Positions 45,387 through 51,928 of a stretch of 51,928 bases of DNA are shown here, piece by piece (within the stretch, counting starts at the first letter, position 1; every line of letters starts with the position of its first letter). The notes beneath the pieces are model-generated. The model made no database searches. It saw only the letters and a list, made by a program, of their open reading frames with translations, and was not told where the DNA came from. The stretch covers positions 90,155 to 142,082 of the forward strand of contig JAGQOH010000001.1 in NCBI GenBank assembly GCA_020427635.1, read 5' to 3'. This DNA comes from Phycisphaerales bacterium (GTDB lineage Bacteria > Planctomycetota > Phycisphaerae > Phycisphaerales > UBA1924). Made by a program: the position numbers and the translations under genes.

Positions 45387-46832
45387 TCATGGCGCTGTGC
45401 AGTCATTTCCAAAGTTGAACAACACCACCTGCAGGTCATCGAGGCTGTATGGCGATCCGAAGCTAAACAGCAGGTCTTGCAGGTCGTCCAGATTCACGAT
45501 CAGATTGCCATCAATATCGCCCGGGCAGTTCACGCCCGCGCTCGGCGCCCGCGTGGCGCCGGTGATCGGCCCGGCGGCTCCGGGCTTATACGCGGTTACG
45601 CCCATCGTCCCGGTCGTGGGCGCGGTGTCTGCTGTGAACCCGAACGAATACGCCGTGGCCCATCCGATTGGGTTTGATGAGGTGCCCGGGTCATGCGCAT
45701 CGGTCGACCAACGCACCTTGTCCGCCTCGATCACGCCAACCCAGGGATCGTTGTCGCGGGGAGGGCCCCACGACATGCCGCCGTTGTGATAGGTGTAGAT
45801 CTCTTCATGCAGCATCGGCGCGTGGAAGTAAAGATTGCTCGCGGTCACACCCGCGGGTAGGTCGACCCAGAACTGGTCGATCTGGCGATCCATGTCGATG
45901 TTCATCACCGTGTAGTCATAGCGCCACAGGCCGCCACCCAGGTCGGTCACATGGGCGCCCACAACTGCACGCCCGTCAGGCGAAACGTTCTCGATCACCG
46001 GCATTTGCTCGGCAATCTCCGTCAGGGTCGCCTTGTCCCATGCAGCCAGCATCGCGAAGCTCTGGTGCGGCGGCGTGTCGCGATCACTTTCGCCCACGAA
46101 GATGGGCCGTCCGTCCGGCTGATACGCCGTGATGAACAACTCCTTGTAGGCGGCGCTGTTGTAGACGCAAATGTCATCACCCGTGCAATAGAAGCCCTCG
46201 GCGAAATAGCGGGCGCCCGGATTGCCGACGAGGCTGACGTCGTTGTCATGCACTTGCAGCTGTCGCACGCCGAGATACGCCGACGGCCCGCCGATGTCGA
46301 ACACCGACCCGCTGAAGCTCCACGTGCCGCTCCAAGGATTGACCTCATACCGCGGTCCAAGAAGTGCGGTGGTTGCATTGAGTGAGGGGGAATACGTGTC
46401 AGTGCATGCCAGGCCCAGGCGCGTGCCGTTCGTGCCCTGGCAGAGTCCAAGCGCCGCATCACTGCACTGTTGGTCGCTCAGCGCAAAGTAGCCATGCTTG
46501 ACCCAGTGGTTCGCAATGTTTTCAAAGCGACCATCCATCAAGCGATAGATGTTCATCGTGATCTTGGGGTGGTCTGGATCGGGCATTTGCTCCCAGAGCA
46601 GCTGTGCCGAGCCAACATTCCAAGAGGTGGTGCCAACGCGCACCGCAGACGCAACTCCGTTCCACGCGCCGCCGTTCACGCGCTGCGTCGAACCGAAGTC
46701 GTACAACTCGCACAACGTCACGTCGGGCCCGGGCCCCAGAATTTGGCAGAACGCGCCGCCGTTGTAGTCCTGGCCAAACGCCGACGTGGTCGCGCAAGCG
46801 ACAACAAACCCGGCAAGCATCCAAGACTTCAT
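45387..46832 (-). CDS. Secreted dockerin-tailed protein of unknown family (tandem copy 3)
   Basis: A 481-aa third paralogue. ATG 46832 gives a good signal peptide (MKSWMLAGFVVACATTSAFG) and a mature start QDYNGGAFCQILGPGPDVTLCELYDFGS; the frame continues upstream for 61 codons without similarity to the other copies, so that extension is rejected. It shares NHWVKHGYFALSDQQC, GTNGTRLGLACTDTYSPSLN and YDYTVMNIDMDRQIDQFWVDLPAG. Its tail differs from copies 1 and 2: the first unit is GDIDGNLIVNLDDLQDLLF, and the second lacks the calcium loop and keeps only LDDLQVVLFNFG before NDCTAP, as in the sugar-dehydrogenase-like protein at 40828. Function unknown. Confidence 0.82.
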   Translation of the reverse strand: MKSWMLAGFVVACATTSAFGQDYNGGAFCQILGPGPDVTLCELYDFGSTQRVNGGAWNGVASAVRVGTTSWNVGSAQLLWEQMPDPDHPKITMNIYRLMDGRFENIANHWVKHGYFALSDQQCSDAALGLCQGTNGTRLGLACTDTYSPSLNATTALLGPRYEVNPWSGTWSFSGSVFDIGGPSAYLGVRQLQVHDNDVSLVGNPGARYFAEGFYCTGDDICVYNSAAYKELFITAYQPDGRPIFVGESDRDTPPHQSFAMLAAWDKATLTEIAEQMPVIENVSPDGRAVVGAHVTDLGGGLWRYDYTVMNIDMDRQIDQFWVDLPAGVTASNLYFHAPMLHEEIYTYHNGGMSWGPPRDNDPWVGVIEADKVRWSTDAHDPGTSSNPIGWATAYSFGFTADTAPTTGTMGVTAYKPGAAGPITGATRAPSAGVNCPGDIDGNLIVNLDDLQDLLFSFGSPYSLDDLQVVLFNFGNDCTAP

Positions 46833-47164
46833 CACACTGCTCTCCCGCCCCAATGGGCGTTCAATCAGGCGGCACATACACCCCGATGACGGCCCAAGCC
46901 GTCCTCCTCCAAACCCGGCCGGGAACGGCACTTGGCCAATTCCGCATCCACACGGCGACACCGAGCGGGGCTTTTCCGGCATAGGCACAATACACGCGGG
47001 TTTGCGGCCCCACAATGCTGGACACTCAACTCCGTTGACCGAAAATCGGGCTGCGACGGATTTCTTGGCCCGGTAGCTCGCTTAACCCCCCAGTTTCTCA
47101 CATGTGGGACCCGCTCCCGAGCCCACACTCGCTCAGCCGATGCTTCAATGGTCACGAGCATCCA
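46833..47164. promoter_or_regulatory. Divergent intergenic region
   Basis: About 330 bases between divergent genes, so promoters for both should be here. On the plus strand a TTGACC (47035-47040) resembles a -35 box, but no convincing -10 box follows at the right spacing. No hairpin or repeat of note was seen. Confidence 0.35.
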
Positions 47165-49057
47165 ATGGACGAAGCGCCTGCTACATCCAATTCGCCTCGC
47201 CCCCGCACCATGCCCCTCCCGCAAGCGAAGGCGCCGCATCCCCCAAGGCCCCCGCGCTCGCGCATGGGCAAGCGAAGGGCCGCCGTCCTGATCCTCCTGC
47301 ACGTCGGCATGGCCGCCCACATCGCCCATTGGAAACTCGCCGGCAAGACGCTCACGCCGATCGAGCCCTCTGAGTCCATGCAAACACTCGAGCTCGGCTC
47401 ACTCAACGCGGGCTTCGTGTTCTTTGCGGCCGCCATCCTGCTCACATTCATCTTCGGGCGTTTCGTCTGCGGCTGGGGATGCCACATCGTGGCCCTCCAA
47501 GACCTCTGCGGGTGGATGATGAAGAAAATCGGCATCCGCCCGGTTGCGTTCCGCTCGCGCCTCCTCGTCTACGCGCCGCTTGTCCTCGCCCTCTACATGT
47601 TCGTTTGGCCAACCGTGCATCGCGTGCTTTGGACCGACAACCCCGCCCCGACGCTTGTCGCAGACTTCTCAACCACCGGTTTCTGGGACAACTTCGCCGG
47701 CGTCATCCTCGCGATCCCCTTCCTGATCGTGTGCGGCTTCGCCACCGTCTACTTCCTCGGCGCCAAGGGCTTCTGCACCTATGGCTGCCCCTATGGCGGT
47801 TTCTTCTACCCCGCCGATCGATTCTCCCCGGGCAAGATCATCATGAATCCCGATCGCTGCGATGGCAATGGCTACTGCACTGCCGTATGCACCTCCAACG
47901 TGCGAGTCCACGAAGAGATCCAGCAATACGGCATGGTCGTTGACCCGGGCTGCATGAAGTGCATGGACTGTGTGAGCGCTTGTCCGACCAACGCCCTGTC
48001 CTTTGGCTTTGCAACCCCAAGCGTCATCAAGAAGCTTGGCAAACGCAAGCCCCCCAAGCACAAGCGCCGCTACGACCTTTCATGGCCCGAAGAGTTGGCG
48101 CTCGCAGTGATTTTCATCACCACCTTCTTCGCCACGCGCAACCTGTACGGCGCGGTGCCCATGCTCATGGCGATGGGTCTTGCAGGCTGCGGCACATACA
48201 TCATCTGGAAAACCTGCCGCACACTCCGGGCGCCAAACGTGCGCCTGCACAAGTGGCAGTTGTGCCGCGACGGCGCATTTCAGCCTGCGGGCTTCGGATT
48301 CCTCGCATTTGGAACGCTGATCACGCTGCTCATCGCCCACAGCCTCCTCATCACCATCATGTCGCGCCTTGCCATCCATGACGCCATCAAGCCGCAGCTT
48401 GATCGCCAGGCGCTCCTGGCCGGTGCACCTCCGCCTCTGACCGACGCCCAGCGCACCGCCATCGAGCGCGCGCTCTCACGCTTCGAATTCACCGCGCCCA
48501 TCTGGCGGGGCGGCATCGGGCTCGCACCAAACGCGGGCTCCGACAACACGATGGCGCTGCTCTACCTCGCCCTTGATCAGCGCGACAGTGCCCAGGCTTC
48601 CCTGGAGCGTGTCGTCAACGCCATTGGCCCCAAGGCGCACATGAAGGGCCAGGCGCTGCTTGATGTCGCGCGCATCCAGATGCTGCGCGCACGCACTGAA
48701 TCCAGCCAGGCCCAGGCCGACGCTGCCCTCGCCACGCTTGAGCGCGCCGCGCGCATGTCGCCCAACGATCCCGAGATCTTCGAGAACTACGCCGCCGCCC
48801 TCTTTCAACTCCGGCGCGACCTCGACGGCGCGATCGCCAACATGCGCAAGGCGCTCGACCTCGACCCAACGCACGTCGAGCGCTGGATGCGCATCGCGCC
48901 GCTGTTGCTCATGAAGGGCGATCCCGATGGCGCGATCGATGCGCTTGACCAAGCGGTGGCGCACGCGCCGAAGGAACAGCGAGATACGCTTATTGAGCGC
49001 GGGCAATCAATGCTGCAGCAGTTTGGTGCGCCACGCCAGTGGACGCCAGGCGAGTAA
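47165..49057 (+). CDS. Membrane polyferredoxin (NapH/NosR/CcoG-like) fused to TPR repeats
   Basis: A 630-aa membrane protein with 4Fe-4S clusters. After an N-terminal Pro-rich lead come membrane helices (AAVLILLHVGMAAHIAHW, LNAGFVFFAAAILLTFIFG) and the NapH/NosR-type motif FVCGWGCHIVALQDLCGW. The second membrane pair is followed by FCTYGCPYGGFFYPADR and two ferredoxin motifs, CDGNGYCTAVCTSN and CMKCMDCVSACPTN. Two or three more membrane helices follow, and the C-terminal 200 residues are TPR-like (MALLYLALDQRDSAQASLERV, PNDPEIFENYAAALFQLRRD, AIANMRKALDLDPTHVERW). It probably moves electrons across or along the membrane. ATG 47165 is one option; the same frame also has an ATG at 47102. Related proteins help cytochrome oxidase or nitrous oxide reductase; the partner here is unknown. 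Confidence 0.85.
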   Translation: MDEAPATSNSPRPRTMPLPQAKAPHPPRPPRSRMGKRRAAVLILLHVGMAAHIAHWKLAGKTLTPIEPSESMQTLELGSLNAGFVFFAAAILLTFIFGRFVCGWGCHIVALQDLCGWMMKKIGIRPVAFRSRLLVYAPLVLALYMFVWPTVHRVLWTDNPAPTLVADFSTTGFWDNFAGVILAIPFLIVCGFATVYFLGAKGFCTYGCPYGGFFYPADRFSPGKIIMNPDRCDGNGYCTAVCTSNVRVHEEIQQYGMVVDPGCMKCMDCVSACPTNALSFGFATPSVIKKLGKRKPPKHKRRYDLSWPEELALAVIFITTFFATRNLYGAVPMLMAMGLAGCGTYIIWKTCRTLRAPNVRLHKWQLCRDGAFQPAGFGFLAFGTLITLLIAHSLLITIMSRLAIHDAIKPQLDRQALLAGAPPPLTDAQRTAIERALSRFEFTAPIWRGGIGLAPNAGSDNTMALLYLALDQRDSAQASLERVVNAIGPKAHMKGQALLDVARIQMLRARTESSQAQADAALATLERAARMSPNDPEIFENYAAALFQLRRDLDGAIANMRKALDLDPTHVERWMRIAPLLLMKGDPDGAIDALDQAVAHAPKEQRDTLIERGQSMLQQFGAPRQWTPGE

Positions 49058-49073
49058 CTCATTCACCAGCTGG

Positions 49074-50399
49074 TCAGATCTCCACCAACTGCTTCTCATC
49101 CACGCGCTCAATCAGCGCGCCCAGTGAATTGAGCCGCTTTTCCATCGACTCATAGCCGCGATCGAGGTGATACACGCGCCGCACCGTCGTCTGCCCGCGG
49201 GCCGCCAGCCCCGCGATAATCAGGCACGCACTTGCGCGCAGGTCGCTCGCCATCACCGGTGCGCCGATCAACTCACGCACACCCGAGACGACGACAGTGG
49301 GGCCCTGGTGAAACAGGTTTGCCCCCATGCGCCCCAGTTCCGCGACGTGCAGGAACCGCTGCTCGAAGATGCGCTCGGTAATCACCGAGTTCCCGTCCGC
49401 CACGCACAACAGCGCCATCATCTGCGCCTGTAGATCGGTCGGGAAGCCCGGGTGCGGCTGCGTCGTCACGATCGTTGGCTTGAGCCGGCGCTCGCACTGC
49501 ACTTCCACTGTCTCGCGCATTGGATCTTCTGTGCGCCCGGGCAGCGCCATCACATGCACGCCCACGCGCTCGAGCTGATCCAGTGTCGCCACGAGCGCAT
49601 CACTCGGGCAATTTTCCAAAGTCACCTTTCCATTGGTGATGCCCGCTGCGATCAGGAATGTCCCCGCCTCAATCCGGTCCGGAATCACCGTGTGCGTCGC
49701 GCCGTGCAAGCGCTCAACGCCTTCCACCGTGATCCTCGGCGTGCCGGCGCCCATCACCTGCGCACCCATCGCGTTGAGCAGCTTCGCGAGGTCAACCACC
49801 TCGGGCTCACAGGCCGCTCCTTCGATGATCGTCGTGCCCTTCGCGAGTGTCGCGGCACACATGATGTTCGCGGTGCCAAGCACCGTTGGTCCATTCGCGC
49901 CGCCCAGGAACAGGCGCTTGCCGATCAGGCGACCGGTCGGCGGTGTGCGCGCCACAACATCGCCACCTTCCAGCGTGATGCGTGCGCCGAGCGCCTCGAG
50001 CCCGCGCAAGTGCAAGTCAATCGGGCGATCGCCAATTGCGCACCCGCCCGGCAATGACACGCGCGCCATCCCCCGCCGTGCCAGCAGCGGCCCCAGCACG
50101 CACACACTCGCCCGCATCGTCCGCACGACGTCATACGGCGCGGTGTTGTCCGACTCATCCTCAACGTCGATCGTGAGCCCGCGCATGCCGTTCGACTCGT
50201 GCTCGTCGATGGTGCATCCGAGCCGCTCGAGCAGCCGCAGCATGTTGGAGATGTCCGCAAGGCGAGGCACATCACGGATCGTCACCGGTTCATCGGTGAG
50301 CAGCGCCGCCGCCAGAATCGGCAGGGCCGCGTTCTTGGAGCCGTTGACCCGCACGCGCCCGGAAAGGGGCGCCCCGCCGTGAATCGTGAAGGCGTCCAT
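49074..50399 (-). CDS. murA: UDP-N-acetylglucosamine 1-carboxyvinyltransferase
   Basis: First committed step of peptidoglycan synthesis: transfers enolpyruvate from PEP to UDP-GlcNAc. The 441 aa are full length (E. coli 419). Key residues are seen: Lys22 in [14 protein letters not shown], Arg in [17 protein letters not shown], the catalytic Cys120 in [17 protein letters not shown], Asp in [15 protein letters not shown], and [15 protein letters not shown]. Cys120 is retained, so the site targeted by fosfomycin is the sensitive type. Its presence suits recent evidence that planctomycetes make peptidoglycan. It converges on the polyferredoxin gene with 16 bases between them and is divergent from the fibro-slime gene. 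Confidence 0.97.
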   Translation of the reverse strand: MDAFTIHGGAPLSGRVRVNGSKNAALPILAAALLTDEPVTIRDVPRLADISNMLRLLERLGCTIDEHESNGMRGLTIDVEDESDNTAPYDVVRTMRASVCVLGPLLARRGMARVSLPGGCAIGDRPIDLHLRGLEALGARITLEGGDVVARTPPTGRLIGKRLFLGGANGPTVLGTANIMCAATLAKGTTIIEGAACEPEVVDLAKLLNAMGAQVMGAGTPRITVEGVERLHGATHTVIPDRIEAGTFLIAAGITNGKVTLENCPSDALVATLDQLERVGVHVMALPGRTEDPMRETVEVQCERRLKPTIVTTQPHPGFPTDLQAQMMALLCVADGNSVITERIFEQRFLHVAELGRMGANLFHQGPTVVVSGVRELIGAPVMASDLRASACLIIAGLAARGQTTVRRVYHLDRGYESMEKRLNSLGALIERVDEKQLVEI

Positions 50400-50600
50400 G
50401 CCTCAATCTCCTTGCATCCGTGACCGCACAAATGATACCGGACCCCGCCTGAACTTCCCAGGTTTTCCGCGCCCGCACAGCCCGAACCGCTCCATCAGGC
50501 TTCGAAACGCAATTGCTGGTCACCCATGGGAATCGCGGCACGCTACCGCCATTGCGATCCGGGCGCACCACGCCCACCAACTGAAGATGCGGAGTGACCA

Positions 50601-51542
50601 ATGAATGATCTCAAGAAGGCCATGGCCTTCATCACCACTGCAGGCCTGACCATCTCTGCCCTCGCGCTCGCCGCGGCCACCTCGTCCGAAGCGCCCACCG
50701 TGGGCGACGTCGCCATCGAGCAGGGACAGGTTGAAGCAGGCAAGCTGCCCGGCAAGATGCGCATCGCCGCAGTCACGCGCGACTTCCAGGCCTATCACCT
50801 CGCTAATGGCCACCCCGACTTCGAACAGTACAACACTGGAGCACGCCTCGGCTTGGTCAACGCCTTGCTCGATCAAGATGGCAAGCCGACGCTCGCCAGT
50901 TCCTCTGGCATGAAGGTCTCGACGCCCTACCGCGATGCCGATGGTCGCCCGATCTATCCCGGCGTTTATGACACCGCTCGTGGCGACGTCCTGGGCGTGC
51001 TGAGCCCCGTCACCGATCAGGCAGTGACCAATGAAGACTCCTTCCGCCAGTGGTATCGCGATGTCCCTGGCATCAATACATCCAAGGCCCTTGAGATCAC
51101 CCTCGAGCGTGTGCCAGGCACCAATCGTTACGTCTTCGATTCAGACGTCGCCGAGCCCTGGGCTTCCCGTGGCGGGTTCTTCCCCTGGGACAAGGATGGT
51201 TTTGGCGACTACGGCTCCACCGGCCACAACTTCCACTTCACCACCGAACTCGACACCGAATTCGTCTTCGAGCGCGACAAGGGCCACGTCTTCACCTTCA
51301 CGGGCGACGACGACGTCTGGGTCTTTATCGATGGCCAGCTTGTCATCGACCTGTCCGGTGTGCATGGCGAAGTCGAGCAGACTGTCGCGCTCGATCGCCT
51401 CGCATGGCTCGAAGATGGCCACGTCTACACGCTCAAGGTGTTCCACGCCGAGCGCCACACCACCAAGAGCAACTTCCGCATTGAAACAACGCTTCGCCTC
51501 CGCTCGGTGAAGTTACCCAACACATACAAGCCCTACGACTGA
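50601..51542 (+). CDS. Exported fibro-slime domain protein
   Basis: A 313-aa exported protein built around a fibro-slime domain, a PA14-like beta domain first named from slime mould and Fibrobacter adhesion proteins. The N-terminus MNDLKKAMAFITTAGLTISALALAAA is a signal peptide. The domain runs from about residue 55 to 305: VTRDFQAYHLANGHPDFEQYN, GVLSPVTDQAVTNEDSFRQWYRDVPGIN, GGFFPWDKDGFGDYGSTGHNFHFTTEL and the calcium- or sugar-binding-like FTGDDDVWVFIDGQLVIDLSGVHG, then YTLKVFHAERHTTKSNFRIETT. A GGAG site lies 7 bases before ATG 50601. There is no dockerin or CTERM tail, unlike many secreted proteins nearby. It probably binds carbohydrate in the envelope or matrix. Confidence 0.92.
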   Translation: MNDLKKAMAFITTAGLTISALALAAATSSEAPTVGDVAIEQGQVEAGKLPGKMRIAAVTRDFQAYHLANGHPDFEQYNTGARLGLVNALLDQDGKPTLASSSGMKVSTPYRDADGRPIYPGVYDTARGDVLGVLSPVTDQAVTNEDSFRQWYRDVPGINTSKALEITLERVPGTNRYVFDSDVAEPWASRGGFFPWDKDGFGDYGSTGHNFHFTTELDTEFVFERDKGHVFTFTGDDDVWVFIDGQLVIDLSGVHGEVEQTVALDRLAWLEDGHVYTLKVFHAERHTTKSNFRIETTLRLRSVKLPNTYKPYD

Positions 51543-51603
51543 TCCACACCCGGGCGTCGCGCTATGGCGGCCGGGTCAACGATCTCTCACATCCTCCACC
51601 GAA

Positions 51604-51636
51604 CCGCCCTGCCTAACCGCGGGGCGGCTTCGTTTT
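51604..51636 (+). terminator. Rho-independent terminator of the fibro-slime gene
   Basis: A 6-bp stem CCGCCC / GGGCGG (51604-51609 and 51622-51627) followed by CTTCGTTTTT, 61 bases after the stop codon. Confidence 0.68.
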
Positions 51637-51758
51637 TCTCGGGCCACTTGCGCACCTGACAAGGTCGCTCAGCCTGATGCGGCAGTTTTCCCACGCGAAC
51701 CAGCTCTGAATTGCAGGTTTCTCCTAGGCGCACATCGCGCCTGGGGAGGGAGCACGTG

Positions 51759-51928
51759 ATGGCACGTCCAACGAAACTGCGCACTTTCTGGAACACGGTC
51801 CAGACCGCCGCCGGCTTGGGCACCGCCCTGGTCATCCTAGTCGCCTTCACGCCCCTTGCCACGGGCACGAACGCGCCGACCATGACCGCCGTCGCGCCCA
51901 CAACCGCCAACGCGCCTGCTTCAGTCTC
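51759..51928 (+). CDS. N-terminal fragment of an unknown membrane or exported protein, cut by the window edge
   Basis: The ATG at 51759 follows GGGGAGGGAG, a strong ribosome binding site, and the frame stays open for 56 codons to the window end. The visible start is MARPTKLRTFWNTVQ, then a hydrophobic segment (TALVILVAFTPLATG), then a Thr/Ala-rich stretch (TMTAVAPTTANAPASVS). This reads as a signal peptide or membrane anchor. An upstream GTG at 51756 is an alternative start. No family can be named from so little sequence. Confidence 0.6.
   Translation, partial: MARPTKLRTFWNTVQTAAGLGTALVILVAFTPLATGTNAPTMTAVAPTTANAPASV

Noticed and set aside
40860..45540. Repeated nucleotide stretches coding LFNFG and DL.DLN as a possible mobile or CRISPR-like repeat
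   Set aside because: They are in-frame coding repeats of dockerin-like tails, unevenly spaced, with no spacer structure, transposase or terminal repeats.

Overview
The window is high-GC bacterial DNA, most likely from a planctomycete of the class Phycisphaerae. This is inferred from the gene families, not from a marker gene. The supporting signs are: seven secreted proteins ending in dockerin-like repeats (GD.NGD..VDL.DLN..LFNFG) followed by a C-terminal cysteine; three secreted proteins ending in a PEP-CTERM-like tail (PAPGA, hydrophobic stretch, RRR); an ECF sigma factor coupled to a Ser/Thr kinase with TPR repeats; and a short STN-domain exported protein. No rRNA, CRISPR array, phage or insertion sequence was seen.

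Layout. 1-7.6 kb is housekeeping: an unknown membrane protein, a lipoprotein / RsbW-like / STAS / MlaE operon, guaA, an STN-domain exported protein, gpmA, map, an Mn-type superoxide dismutase and tRNA-Thr(CGT). 7.8-20.2 kb carries two duplicated secreted beta-helix proteins, an ECF sigma / kinase-TPR pair and a 1442-aa secreted subtilase, three of these five proteins having dockerin tails. 20.5-32.9 kb is a catabolic island: tyrosine phenol-lyase, a short YgfK, beta-ureidopropionase-like nitrilase, M20 carbamoylase, SsnA, an XdhD-like molybdenum hydroxylase and two fold-type II PLP enzymes. 32.9-36 kb holds three PEP-CTERM-like proteins, tRNA-Thr(TGT) and a DinB-like protein. 36.4-40.8 kb holds malic enzyme, tRNA-Val(GAC) and a penicillin-acylase-family protein. 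40.8-46.8 kb is a run of dockerin proteins: a sugar-dehydrogenase-like protein and three tandem paralogues of an unknown family. 47.2-51.9 kb holds a polyferredoxin-TPR fusion, murA, a fibro-slime protein and the start of one more gene.

The most interesting system is the island at 20.5-32.9 kb. Its XdhD, SsnA, YgfK and amidohydrolase content matches the partly understood ygeX-ygfK-ssnA-xdhD purine-degradation cluster of enterobacteria and gut anaerobes. It differs in three ways. YgfK lacks the whole central FAD/NAD(P)H module, while keeping the ring-reductase-like domain and two 4Fe-4S motifs. No YgeX, YgeW or HyuA is seen; instead there are two other fold-type II PLP enzymes and a neighbouring tyrosine phenol-lyase. 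No flavin subunit for the hydroxylase is present. A reductive, then hydrolytic, ring-opening route ending in ammonia-releasing PLP chemistry fits these genes, but the substrate is inferred.

The second theme is protein display at the cell surface. Two different C-terminal sorting or anchoring signals are used side by side, and no cohesin, sortase or exosortase partner is seen in the window.
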